Both the position numbers and the translations under genes were made by a program. This document shows, one piece after another, positions 1-6,293 of a stretch of DNA of 13,531 nucleotides; the first letter of the stretch is position 1; the number at the start of each line of letters is the position of its first letter. Location: contig CAAEEO010000023.1 in assembly GCA_900754965.1 (NCBI GenBank), positions 1-13,531 of the forward strand. The letters run 5' to 3'. Below the pieces are notes generated by a model. The model saw only the letters and a program-made list of their open reading frames with translations, had not been told where the DNA came from and did no database searches. Origin of the DNA: an uncultured Oscillospiraceae bacterium (lineage in GTDB: Bacteria > Bacillota > Clostridia > Oscillospirales > Oscillospiraceae).

Positions 1-1695
1 ATCGGCAGCGGTCTGGCCAGTTTGGCAGCGGCCTGTTTTCTGGTTCGGGATGGACAGATGCCGGGAAATCATATTCATATTCTGGAACGGGACTCCCGCC
101 CAGGCGGCGCTCTGGACGGTGATCAGCTGACCAATGTGGGTTATGTGATGCGGGGCGGCCGGGAAATGGATAACCATTTCGAGTGTATGTGGGATCTGTT
201 TCGTTCGATTCCGTCCATCGAGACTGAAGGCGTCAGCGTGCTGGACGAATATTATTGGCTGAACAAAAAGGATCCAAACTATTCTCTGTGCCGGGCGACC
301 CAGAATAGGGGAGAAGATGCAAAGACCGGTAATCTTTTTGGCCTGTCCGACCGGGGATGTATGGAGATCATGAAACTGTTCATGACACCGGATGAGCAGT
401 TGGAAAATGTGAAAATGACTGAGATTTTCGATGATGCTGTGTTTGATACCAATTTCTGGATGTATTGGCGGACTATGTTTGCCTTCAAGGATGACCAGAG
501 CGCATTGGAAATGAAACGATATATGCAGCGTTACATTCATCACATCGGCGGCCTGCCTGATTTTACTGCACTGCGTTTCACCAAATACAATCAGTATGAA
601 TCTATGGTCTTGCCCATGGTTCGGCATTTGGAAAGCTATGGGGTTCAGTTCCATTATGGAATCGAAGTGACCAATATTCTGTTTGAGATTCATGAAGGAA
701 AAAAGACAGCCAAAACTATCGTTATGAAACGGGAGGGAAGAGAAGAAAATATCGACCTGACGGAAAATGATTTGGTATTCTATACCAATGGCAGCAATGT
801 AGAAAATTCCACCTATGGCAGCCAAACCAAGGCAACTGGTATGGATGCTGAGATCCATGAAGGCGGTTCGTTCAGTCTTTGGCGGAAGATCGCGGCACAG
901 GACCCCTCATTCGGCAGACCGGACAAATTCTGCACAGACCCGGAGGACAGCAACTGGGTCAGCGCAACGGTCAATACCCTGGACGAGAAGATTCTGCCGT
1001 ACATTCAGAGAATTTGCAAGAGAGACCCTCTTACCGGAAAAGTAGTTACCGGCGGCATTGTTACAGTCAAGGATTCTTCCTGGTTGCTGAGTTGGACGAT
1101 CAACCGTCAGCCGCAGTACAGAAACCAGCCGAAAGGGCAGGTGCTGGTGTGGCTTTACGGAATGTTCTCTGACCGCCCGGGCAACTATGTAAAAAAGACT
1201 ATGCGGGAGTGCACTGGCATGGAAATCTGTGAGGAATGGCTCTATCATTTGGGGGTTCCCGTCGATCAGATCGAAGAACTTGCAAAAAACAGCGCCAATA
1301 CCGTCCCGGTTATGATGCCTTTTGCAAGTGCGTACTTCCAGCCCCGTCAGGCGGGAGACCGACCTGCGGTGGTGCCGGAAGGGTGCGTAAACTTCGCATT
1401 TATCGGCAATTTTGCAGAAACGCCCAGGGATACGGTATTTACCACGGAATATTCGATTCGGACGGCCATGGAGGCTGTGTACACGCTGCTGGATGTTGAT
1501 AGAGGTGTGCCGGAAGTGTGGGGCAGTGTCTATGATATCCGGGATCTGTTGAATGCAACCGTGGCGCTCCGGGACGGCAAAAAGATCACAGATATGGAAC
1601 TTGGACTGAGAGAACGGATGCTGCTCAAGGATTTGCTGAAGAAATTTGGCGGAACAGAGATCGTCAAGCTGCTGAAACAGTATCAAGTGATTTAA
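1..1695 (+). CDS. ohyA: Oleate hydratase (MCRA family), 5'-truncated by window edge
   Basis: FAD-dependent hydratase that adds water to the cis-9 double bond of oleate and related unsaturated fatty acids to give 10-hydroxy acids; in bacteria it is linked to detoxifying host fatty acids. The frame is open from base 1, so the start lies upstream; 564 residues are visible and roughly 30 N-terminal ones are missing compared with family members. Visible marks: the dinucleotide-binding loop GSGLASL at residues 2-8, the acidic end of the second strand in ILERDSRPGG (27-36), RGGREM (51-56), which holds the Glu reported as catalytic in characterised oleate hydratases, and KYNQYES (195-201), which holds a conserved Tyr. 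A C-terminal FAD-binding segment (IGNFAETPRDTVFTTEYS) is also present. The gene ends with TAA and is followed by a strong terminator at 1746-1778. Family assignment is near certain; substrate preference is inferred. Confidence 0.95.
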   Translation: MGSGLASLAAACFLVRDGQMPGNHIHILERDSRPGGALDGDQLTNVGYVMRGGREMDNHFECMWDLFRSIPSIETEGVSVLDEYYWLNKKDPNYSLCRATQNRGEDAKTGNLFGLSDRGCMEIMKLFMTPDEQLENVKMTEIFDDAVFDTNFWMYWRTMFAFKDDQSALEMKRYMQRYIHHIGGLPDFTALRFTKYNQYESMVLPMVRHLESYGVQFHYGIEVTNILFEIHEGKKTAKTIVMKREGREENIDLTENDLVFYTNGSNVENSTYGSQTKATGMDAEIHEGGSFSLWRKIAAQDPSFGRPDKFCTDPEDSNWVSATVNTLDEKILPYIQRICKRDPLTGKVVTGGIVTVKDSSWLLSWTINRQPQYRNQPKGQVLVWLYGMFSDRPGNYVKKTMRECTGMEICEEWLYHLGVPVDQIEELAKNSANTVPVMMPFASAYFQPRQAGDRPAVVPEGCVNFAFIGNFAETPRDTVFTTEYSIRTAMEAVYTLLDVDRGVPEVWGSVYDIRDLLNATVALRDGKKITDMELGLRERMLLKDLLKKFGGTEIVKLLKQYQVI

Positions 1696-1745
1696 CCACC
1701 CAACCAATTCCGAGAACTTACTTCAGAACAATATTTTCCATTTTG

Positions 1746-1778
1746 AAAAGAGCGGACTACTGCAGTCCGCTCTTTTTT
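1746..1778 (+). terminator. Rho-independent terminator after ohyA
   Basis: A perfect 13-bp stem (1746-1758 with 1764-1776) closes a 5-base loop, and its 3' arm runs into TTTTTT. It lies 50 bases after the ohyA stop codon and only 3 bases from the oppositely oriented terminator at 1782-1813, so the two units converge on back-to-back terminators. Confidence 0.9.
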
Positions 1779-1781
1779 GCG

Positions 1782-1813
1782 AAAAAAGACGACACAACCC
1801 CCGTTGTGCCGTC
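1782..1813 (-). terminator. Leftward rho-independent terminator of the 26-aa gene
   Basis: Arms 1788-1798 and 1803-1813 form an 11-bp stem around a CCCC/GGGG loop. The one mismatch on the + strand (A1792/C1810) becomes a G-U pair in leftward RNA, and the leftward T-tract is 1787-1782. The hairpin is therefore perfect only in the leftward direction. It lies 60 bases past the stop of the small gene at 1873-1953, which supports that gene being transcribed. Confidence 0.8.
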
Positions 1814-1872
1814 TATATTGGCTTTTTTACCATTCGTATTCTGGTTTCCTTTTCGCTATGATTTTGGTTCCC

Positions 1873-1953
1873 TTACCGCTCCTTCAACCCACGATACAGC
1901 ATGACGGAAATCATGCCCAAATAGGTCAGCGTACCGATCACAAAAATTGCCAT
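1873..1953 (-). CDS. Small single-span membrane protein, 26 aa, unknown function
   Basis: Not recognised as a named family. The ORF starts at ATG 1953 and ends with TAA at 1873-1875. The 26 residues are a hydrophobic stretch (about residues 2-20, AIFVIGTLTYLGMISVML) followed by a basic tail, YRGLKER, which predicts one membrane span with a cytoplasmic positive C-terminus. Support for a real gene is unusually full for its size: a Shine-Dalgarno AAAGGGGGAA seven bases before the ATG, a consensus sigma-A promoter (TTGACA, 17 bp, TATAGT) at 2031-2059, and a leftward terminator at 1782-1813. It forms its own transcription unit between ohyA and the SASP gene. The shape (short span plus charged tail) is shared by membrane regulators, complex accessory peptides and type I toxins; the sequence does not decide between them. 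Confidence 0.65.
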   Translation of the reverse strand: MAIFVIGTLTYLGMISVMLYRGLKER

Positions 1954-2030
1954 TTCAGTTCCCCCTTTGAAACAGTCCGGCTGTTCATTTTCACAGCAGA
2001 GAGCACGCCATTGCACCCTCTTCCAAGTCC

Positions 2031-2059
2031 ACTATATTCCAACGTTTTAGAAATGTCAA
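2031..2059 (-). promoter_or_regulatory. Sigma-A promoter for the 26-aa gene
   Basis: Read leftward, TTGACA (2059-2054), a 17-base spacer and TATAGT (2036-2031) give a near-perfect vegetative promoter. The start of transcription would be near 2024, leaving about 70 bases of leader before ATG 1953. The leader contains a possible 6-codon ORF (2011-1991) preceded by GGAAGAGGG. Confidence 0.8.
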
Positions 2060-2100
2060 GAGGATATGACGATAATTATTGTGAAATCAGTACAAAAGAT

Positions 2101-2139
2101 AAAAATCAGGACAACACTTGTTGTGTTGCCCTGATTTTT
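2101..2139 (-). terminator. Leftward rho-independent terminator of the SASP gene
   Basis: Arms 2101-2117 and 2123-2139 pair over 17 positions around a 5-base loop. The single + strand mismatch (A2111/C2129) becomes G-U in leftward RNA, and the leftward 3' arm ends in a T-rich run. It begins 9 bases past the SASP stop codon. Confidence 0.85.
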
Positions 2140-2148
2140 ATAAAAAGA

Positions 2149-2349
2149 TTAGTTCATGCCATTTTCGTAGGCCTGGATCATCTTCTTGACCATCTGGCCT
2201 CCAACAGAACCCGCCTGGCGGCTGGTGAGGTCGCCATTGTAACCCTGCTTCAGATTTACGCCGACTTCAGCAGCCGCTTCCATTTTGAACTTATCCATGG
2301 CCTCGCGGGCGCTGGGGTTCATAATACTGTTAGAACTGGAATTCGTCAT
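2149..2349 (-). CDS. Alpha/beta-type small acid-soluble spore protein
   Basis: A 66-residue DNA-binding protein of the dormant spore: SASPs saturate forespore DNA, shift it towards an A-like form, protect it from UV and heat damage, and are degraded by the GPR protease at germination. Visible family marks are KMEAAAEVGV (residues 22-31), which contains the GPR cleavage region, the central GYNGDLTSRQAGSVGGQMVKK run with its conserved Gly and Arg residues, and a final KMIQ helix. Length is typical. ATG 2349 has a good Shine-Dalgarno, AAGGAGTG (2364-2357), seven bases upstream. SASP genes are normally read by sigma-G in the forespore; the best candidate here is weak (GAATA at 2428-2424, then AAAAATA at 2406-2400). 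Monocistronic. It shows that the organism carries late sporulation genes. Which paralogue it is cannot be told. Confidence 0.95.
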   Translation of the reverse strand: MTNSSSNSIMNPSAREAMDKFKMEAAAEVGVNLKQGYNGDLTSRQAGSVGGQMVKKMIQAYENGMN

Positions 2350-2492
2350 TTCTTTTCACTCCTTCATGAATAGTCATCATCTCCTGGATGATACGCAGTT
2401 ATTTTTACCGGATAGCGTATGCTTATTCAGCGTTTTTGCGGAAATATTTGTATGGAAAGTGAACAAAATCGTCTTTGCAGTCGTGTTCCCAG

Positions 2493-2521
2493 TTGACACA
2501 TTCTGAAATTCGGAATAAAAT
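2493..2521 (+). promoter_or_regulatory. Sigma-A promoter for psuG
   Basis: TTGACA (2493-2498), a 17-base spacer and TAAAAT (2516-2521) form a near-consensus vegetative promoter. Transcription would start near 2528, giving a leader of about 28 bases that contains the GGAGGG ribosome site. No operator repeat is evident around it. Confidence 0.8.
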
Positions 2522-2555
2522 ACATGCATACCAATTTGTTGGAGGGAATGTAACG

Positions 2556-3482
2556 ATGGATTTGAAAAAATATATGGATGTCAATCCGGAAGTAGAAAAA
2601 GCACTGGCAGAGGGCCGTCCTGTGGTGGCGCTGGAGTCCACCATTATCTCTCATGGTATGCCCTACCCCCAGAATAAGGAAACTGCACTGCAGGTGGAGG
2701 AAATCATCCGGGCAGAGGGCGCCGTCCCTGCAACGATGGCCATCATTCAGGGGCGTCTGAAAATCGGCTGCACACCGGAGGATATTGAGTATTTGGGCAA
2801 AAAAGGTTTGGCAGTGAATAAAACTTCCAGACGGGATCTGCCCATCCTAGTGGCTAAAAAAGAAGATGGCGCAACCACTGTTGCCACAACTATGATCCTG
2901 ACTGCTATGGCCGGTATCAAAGTCTTTGCAACCGGCGGTGTTGGCGGCGTACACAGAGGGGCTGAGGTCACGATGGATGTCTCTGCCGACTTGGAAGAGC
3001 TCGCTATGACGCCTGTTATGGTAGTCTGCGCTGGCGCAAAATCCATTCTGGATCTGGGCCTGACTTTGGAGTATCTGGAGACAAAAGGCGTGCCTGTGAT
3101 TGGTTACCAGACCAATGAATTGCCCGCTTTCTACACCAGTAAGAGCGGATTTGGCGTGGATTATCGTCTGGACACACCGGAAGAGTTGGCAGAGGCTTTC
3201 CATGTCAAGCAGGAGCTGGGCATGAAGGGCGGAATGCTGGTGACAAATCCCATTCCTGAGGAGTATTCCATGGACCCGGATGTCATCAATACTGCCATTG
3301 AGCAGGCTGTGAAAGAATCTGTGGAACAGGGCGTCAAGGGCAAGAAAATTACGCCGTTCCTGTTGGACCGGATCCAGAAAATCACCGGAGGAGACAGCCT
3401 GGCTTCCAATATCCAGTTGGTGTTTAATAATGCCCGTCTGGCAGCCCGGACAGCGGTTGCTCTGGCAAAACTGGAAAAGTAA
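2556..3482 (+). CDS. psuG: Pseudouridine-5'-phosphate glycosidase
   Basis: Cleaves (reversibly) the C-C glycosidic bond of pseudouridine 5'-phosphate to uracil and ribose 5-phosphate, in pseudouridine salvage. The 308-residue product is close to the 312 residues of E. coli PsuG. Its key residues align with the E. coli active site at a constant offset of 4: Glu27 (LESTI), Lys89 (NKTSRRD), His133 (GGVHRG), Asp145 (SADL) and Lys162 (AGAKSILD). ATG 2556 is chosen because GGAGGG (2541-2546) sits nine bases before it and the protein then begins like its homologues; the frame is open further upstream, but that part covers the promoter. It is a single-gene unit with its own promoter and terminator. 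The usual partners, pseudouridine kinase PsuK and a nucleoside transporter, are not in the window. The enzyme call is very secure. Confidence 0.96.
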   Translation: MDLKKYMDVNPEVEKALAEGRPVVALESTIISHGMPYPQNKETALQVEEIIRAEGAVPATMAIIQGRLKIGCTPEDIEYLGKKGLAVNKTSRRDLPILVAKKEDGATTVATTMILTAMAGIKVFATGGVGGVHRGAEVTMDVSADLEELAMTPVMVVCAGAKSILDLGLTLEYLETKGVPVIGYQTNELPAFYTSKSGFGVDYRLDTPEELAEAFHVKQELGMKGGMLVTNPIPEEYSMDPDVINTAIEQAVKESVEQGVKGKKITPFLLDRIQKITGGDSLASNIQLVFNNARLAARTAVALAKLEK

Positions 3483-3516
3483 GTTTTCAATTTATAATCG
3501 CGTATTGCTCAGTAAG

Positions 3517-3557
3517 ACCTCAGCTGCGTTTTGAAACGCAGCTGAGGTTTTTTCTTT
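3517..3557 (+). terminator. Rho-independent terminator after psuG
   Basis: A perfect 14-bp stem (3517-3530 with 3535-3548) closes the tetraloop TTGA and is followed by a T-rich tract to about 3557. It separates psuG from the spoIIIA operon, whose promoter begins within a few bases of the end of the T-tract. Confidence 0.92.
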
Positions 3558-3559
3558 TT

Positions 3560-3589
3560 GCATATCTGTTGGGACAGGCCGCATAGGAT
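3560..3589 (+). promoter_or_regulatory. Probable sigma-E promoter of the spoIIIA operon
   Basis: GCATATCT (3560-3567), a 14-base spacer and CATAGGAT (3582-3589) resemble the mother-cell sigma-E pattern (KMATATT, 14-15 bases, CATACAAT). Position fits: it follows the psuG terminator directly and lies about 34 bases upstream of the spoIIIAC start. The spoIIIA operon is known to be sigma-E dependent in Bacillus subtilis; the assignment here is by motif and context only. Confidence 0.6.
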
Positions 3590-3622
3590 GTATCACTAAG
3601 AACATGCGGAGGAACCAAAGAG

Positions 3623-3817
3623 ATGGAAGTGGATCTGATCTTCAAAATAGCCGCGGTAGGCATTGTGGTCGCCGTTTTGAACATTCTCCTGTCCCGCTCC
3701 GGTCGAGAAGAACAGGGGTTGATGGTCACATTAGCGGGCCTTCTTGTGGTAATGGTGATCCTGCTCCAAAAGATCAGCGAATTATTTCATCTGATTAAAG
3801 AGCTGTTTGCATTTTGA
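3623..3817 (+). CDS. spoIIIAC: Stage III sporulation protein AC
   Basis: A 64-residue integral membrane component of the SpoIIIA-SpoIIQ (A-Q) channel, made in the mother cell and needed for forespore development and sigma-G activity after engulfment. It shows two membrane segments (about residues 5-23 and 32-48) separated by the polar loop SRSGREE, and the typical KISELFHLIKELF tail. Length matches the family, which is about 65-68 residues. ATG 3623 is preceded by GGAGG (3608-3612) with ten-base spacing. It is the first gene of the operon here, whereas the standard order starts with spoIIIAA and spoIIIAB. Its TGA overlaps the probable TTG start of spoIIIAD. Confidence 0.95.
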   Translation: MEVDLIFKIAAVGIVVAVLNILLSRSGREEQGLMVTLAGLLVVMVILLQKISELFHLIKELFAF

Positions 3818-4209
3818 AGTATATGGAATATGTAATTAAGTCTGCGGTTGCTGCAGTGATTGCTGCCATTTTATCTCTGGCAATCCGGAAAAATACGCCG
3901 GAACTTTCTCTTGTCCTGGGACTGACGGCAGCGATGCTGGCGATTCTGTTTGCGGTACAGGTAATCAGTCCGGTCCTGGACTTTTTAACGGAATTAAAAG
4001 AAAAAACAATGCTGGCGCCGGAAATTTATATTCCCGTCCTCAAATGTTTGGGAATCGGAATTATCACTCAGATCGGTGCGGGAATTTGCCGGGATGCGGG
4101 GCAAAGTGCCGCAGCAACGGGCGTAGAGCTGTGCGGTACCGCTGCGGCAATGCTTTGTACGATCCCGCTGGTTCGCAGTATTTTAGAAATCGTGGGGAAA
4201 TTGGCATGA
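3814..4209 (+). CDS. spoIIIAD: Stage III sporulation protein AD
   Basis: A membrane component of the A-Q channel, 131 residues from TTG 3814 or 128 from ATG 3823. Hydrophobic segments lie at about residues 5-24, 31-56, 75-91 and 103-124. The conserved stretch GAGICRDAGQSAAATGVEL (88-106) resembles the characteristic RDAGE/A..EL motif of SpoIIIAD. The start is uncertain: TTG 3814 overlaps the spoIIIAC stop (TTGA), and neither candidate has a clear Shine-Dalgarno, so translation is probably coupled to spoIIIAC. Its stop overlaps the spoIIIAE start in an ATGA (4206-4209). Confidence 0.93.
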   Translation: MKYMEYVIKSAVAAVIAAILSLAIRKNTPELSLVLGLTAAMLAILFAVQVISPVLDFLTELKEKTMLAPEIYIPVLKCLGIGIITQIGAGICRDAGQSAAATGVELCGTAAAMLCTIPLVRSILEIVGKLA

Positions 4210-5303
4210 AGAAAATCTGGATACTGTTTTTGAGCGTTTGGATTTTAGCAGCGCCTGTTGATGCACTGGATCTGGAAAAAGTATTCCTGCAGGAAAGCGG
4301 GACAGCGGCTTTGGAAGATGGATTGCCCAGTGAGGCGAGAGAGGTTCTGAAAGACTATGATTTTCTGGGAACCGGGGATGTTGATTCCCTTATGGTGCGT
4401 TTGGGCGAGGAAATTGGGCGGCAGTTTCAAAAGTGGCTTACCGGGGCGGCGCGATCTGCCGTTGTGATGCTTGTGATCGTGACTCTGTGCAGCTTGGTTT
4501 CTGCATTTTTTCCAAACGGACAGGCTCCGGGATATGTAACGATCGGCGGTGTTTTAGCCATTGTTACCGCGGTTATCACAGATTCTGATGCCTTTATTCA
4601 ACAAGGGGTAGAGACTTTGTATCGTCTGAAGGATTTTTCGGGATTGCTGCTGCCGTGTTTAGCAGGGGCGGCAGCGGCAGGCGGCGCGACGGTTTCCGCT
4701 GGGGCGAAGTATGGGGCGGCAATGCTGTTTATGCATATCCTGCTGACCGTTTGCGTGGACTGGATCGCACCGCTGATCAGTGTATATCTGGCTTGCGTGA
4801 TCGGTCGTGCAGCATTTGAGAGCAACGCGTTTACCGCAATGGCGAATCTCGTGAAATGGGTATGTCTGACTGCTCTGACGTTGTTGGTTGTTGTGTTTAC
4901 TGCGTATTTGAGTATTTCAGGACTAATCAGTGCATCGGGGGATCAGCTCACCACACGATTTACCAGAGCGGCCATTTCAACAGCTCTGCCGGTAGTTGGG
5001 AAAATGGTTTCGGATGCGGCGGCAACTGTAGTAGCAGGGATGGGACTGGTGAGAAATTCCATTGGGATATTTGGCGCAATTGCAGTGGTTTGTGTGGGAC
5101 TTACGCCGTTTATTTCTATGGGGCTGCGATATTTGCTATTCAAGGCGGCTGCAGCTGCAGCTTCCATTTTCCCAGATCAACGATTTTCAGCGCTGATCGA
5201 TGGGATCGGAACTGCTTTTGGTATGATGATCGCCATGACGGGAACGGGGGTATTTATGATTTTGATCTCAATCATTTCTCTGCTCAAGGTGGTGGGCGGC
5301 TGA
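4206..5303 (+). CDS. spoIIIAE: Stage III sporulation protein AE
   Basis: The large polytopic membrane protein of the A-Q channel, 365 residues (399 in B. subtilis). It starts with a signal peptide (MKKIWILFLSVWILAAP, possible cleavage after VDA at about residue 20) and a soluble region of about 60 residues. Six or more hydrophobic segments follow, to the C-terminus. Gly/Ala-rich membrane stretches such as LAGAAAAGGATVSAGAKYGAA are typical of the family. ATG 4206 is used because the ATGA overlap couples it to spoIIIAD and the protein begins with a signal peptide; the frame is open upstream, but that would run far into spoIIIAD. The last codon overlaps the spoIIIAF start (TGATG). Confidence 0.95.
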   Translation: MKKIWILFLSVWILAAPVDALDLEKVFLQESGTAALEDGLPSEAREVLKDYDFLGTGDVDSLMVRLGEEIGRQFQKWLTGAARSAVVMLVIVTLCSLVSAFFPNGQAPGYVTIGGVLAIVTAVITDSDAFIQQGVETLYRLKDFSGLLLPCLAGAAAAGGATVSAGAKYGAAMLFMHILLTVCVDWIAPLISVYLACVIGRAAFESNAFTAMANLVKWVCLTALTLLVVVFTAYLSISGLISASGDQLTTRFTRAAISTALPVVGKMVSDAAATVVAGMGLVRNSIGIFGAIAVVCVGLTPFISMGLRYLLFKAAAAAASIFPDQRFSALIDGIGTAFGMMIAMTGTGVFMILISIISLLKVVGG

Positions 5304-5794
5304 TGCAGACGGTTTTACACGATTTGGTATGGGGTGTGGCCTGTGCCGGAGGGATGTGTGCCCTATGTATGTACTTGTGTCCGGAGGGACGTGTAAAACG
5401 GGTGCTGCAAATGGCCAGCGCCTGCGTTATGGTATTGACGCTCTACGCGCCGGTCATGCAATGGGACATGGACGGCTATGCGGAGATTCTGGCTGTTTTC
5501 CGGGAACAGCGCGCATTGTTGACTGGGCAGGCAGAAGATATGTCGGAGAGACTGAACCGGGTGGTCATAGAGGAGCAGTACTGCGAATATATATGGGACA
5601 AAGCAACGCAATGCGGTGTGTCCTTAGAGGAGGTTTCCGTTCGAGCCGTCTGGAACGAAGGTGGCTATTGGGTCCCCCACGAAACGACCTACACCGCGAG
5701 AGAAGGGAGTGTGACCCAGGCATTCCTGGAGGAAATTGAAATGGATCTGGGAATTCCAAAAGAGAGGCAGAAAATTTGTGAAACCAATGAATGA
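5303..5794 (+). CDS. spoIIIAF: Stage III sporulation protein AF
   Basis: A channel component of 163 residues (about 206 in B. subtilis), with two membrane segments near the N-terminus (about residues 5-26 and 35-53) and a soluble C-terminal domain that in B. subtilis SpoIIIAF has a ring-building fold. ATG 5303 shares its A with the spoIIIAE stop codon (TGATG). The soluble part carries the family-like run LNRVVIEEQYCEYIWDKATQ and ends in a charged tail. It is rich in cysteine for the family. Assignment rests on operon position, topology and similarity of the soluble domain; sequence conservation of this family is generally low. Confidence 0.9.
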   Translation: MQTVLHDLVWGVACAGGMCALCMYLCPEGRVKRVLQMASACVMVLTLYAPVMQWDMDGYAEILAVFREQRALLTGQAEDMSERLNRVVIEEQYCEYIWDKATQCGVSLEEVSVRAVWNEGGYWVPHETTYTAREGSVTQAFLEEIEMDLGIPKERQKICETNE

Positions 5795-6278
5795 GAAATG
5801 GGGCGCTATGCTGCAACGGACGGGAAAGTACCGATATGTACTATTGGTCTTTCTTTTGGGGTTAGTCCTCATGCTGCTCCCCACCAAGAGCGAAGAAAGC
5901 CGACCGCCATCACAGGTGACGCCTGAAATAGAAGAGGAACCTGGAGGCTTTTCCGTAGAACGGGAAGAGAAACGCCTGTCTGCGATACTGTCAGAAATTC
6001 GAGGAGCCGGTGACTGTCAAGTTCTGTTGGCGGTGGAATCTACCGAGGAAACACAGCTTGCCAGCGACGATGGCGAGACGGTGGTTCTATCCGGGGGGAA
6101 TGGCCGGGAGAATACGGTGACGATTCGTTCTTTATACCCGGAATATTTGGGGGCGGTAATCGTTTCAAGCGGAGCGAACGACCCGAATGTTCGATATGAG
6201 TTACTCTCTGCAGTAATGACTTATACAGGGCTGCGTTCTGATGAGATTTCAATTTCCGCAATGGATGACAATGAATAA
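5787..6278 (+). CDS. spoIIIAG: Stage III sporulation protein AG
   Basis: The ring-forming channel protein; the B. subtilis homologue forms a large oligomeric ring in the intermembrane space, with a fold related to type III secretion ring proteins. Here 163 residues (229 in B. subtilis): a short basic N-terminus, one membrane span (about 16-32), a low-complexity acidic linker and the ring-building domain, including YPEYLGAVIVSSGANDP (117-133) and a final DEISI strand. ATG 5787 overlaps spoIIIAF by 8 bases. GTG 5778 is an alternative with AGAGAGG ten bases upstream, and the open frame extends back to TTG 5736. The beta-rich insert seen in longer homologues appears short here. Confidence 0.93.
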   Translation: MNEKWGAMLQRTGKYRYVLLVFLLGLVLMLLPTKSEESRPPSQVTPEIEEEPGGFSVEREEKRLSAILSEIRGAGDCQVLLAVESTEETQLASDDGETVVLSGGNGRENTVTIRSLYPEYLGAVIVSSGANDPNVRYELLSAVMTYTGLRSDEISISAMDDNE

Positions 6279-6293
6279 ATGGGAGGAAAAAGT

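Noticed and set aside
907..1707. 266-codon leftward open frame inside ohyA
   Set aside because: Antisense to conserved oleate hydratase sequence; no ribosome site and no family features.
1873..1953. Type I toxin interpretation of the 26-aa membrane peptide
   Set aside because: The peptide shape would fit, but I could not find a convincing antisense promoter or antitoxin RNA overlapping the mRNA, so no toxin-antitoxin call is made.
1777..2373. 198-codon rightward open frame across the intergenic region
   Set aside because: It overlaps two leftward terminators, the 26-aa gene and the SASP gene, its protein has no family character, and its start has no ribosome site; it is an antisense shadow.
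2376..2392. Short hairpin (ATCATC with GATGAT) in the SASP leader
   Set aside because: Only six pairs with a five-base loop; too weak to call a regulatory structure.
2400..2428. Sigma-G promoter for the SASP gene (GAATA, 17 bases, AAAAATA, leftward)
   Set aside because: The -10 part matches the expected CATNMTA poorly, so it is mentioned under the gene but not listed as a feature.
4044..4205. Extended upstream start for spoIIIAE
   Set aside because: The extension lies entirely inside spoIIIAD and precedes a clear signal peptide at ATG 4206, which also has an ATGA coupling overlap.
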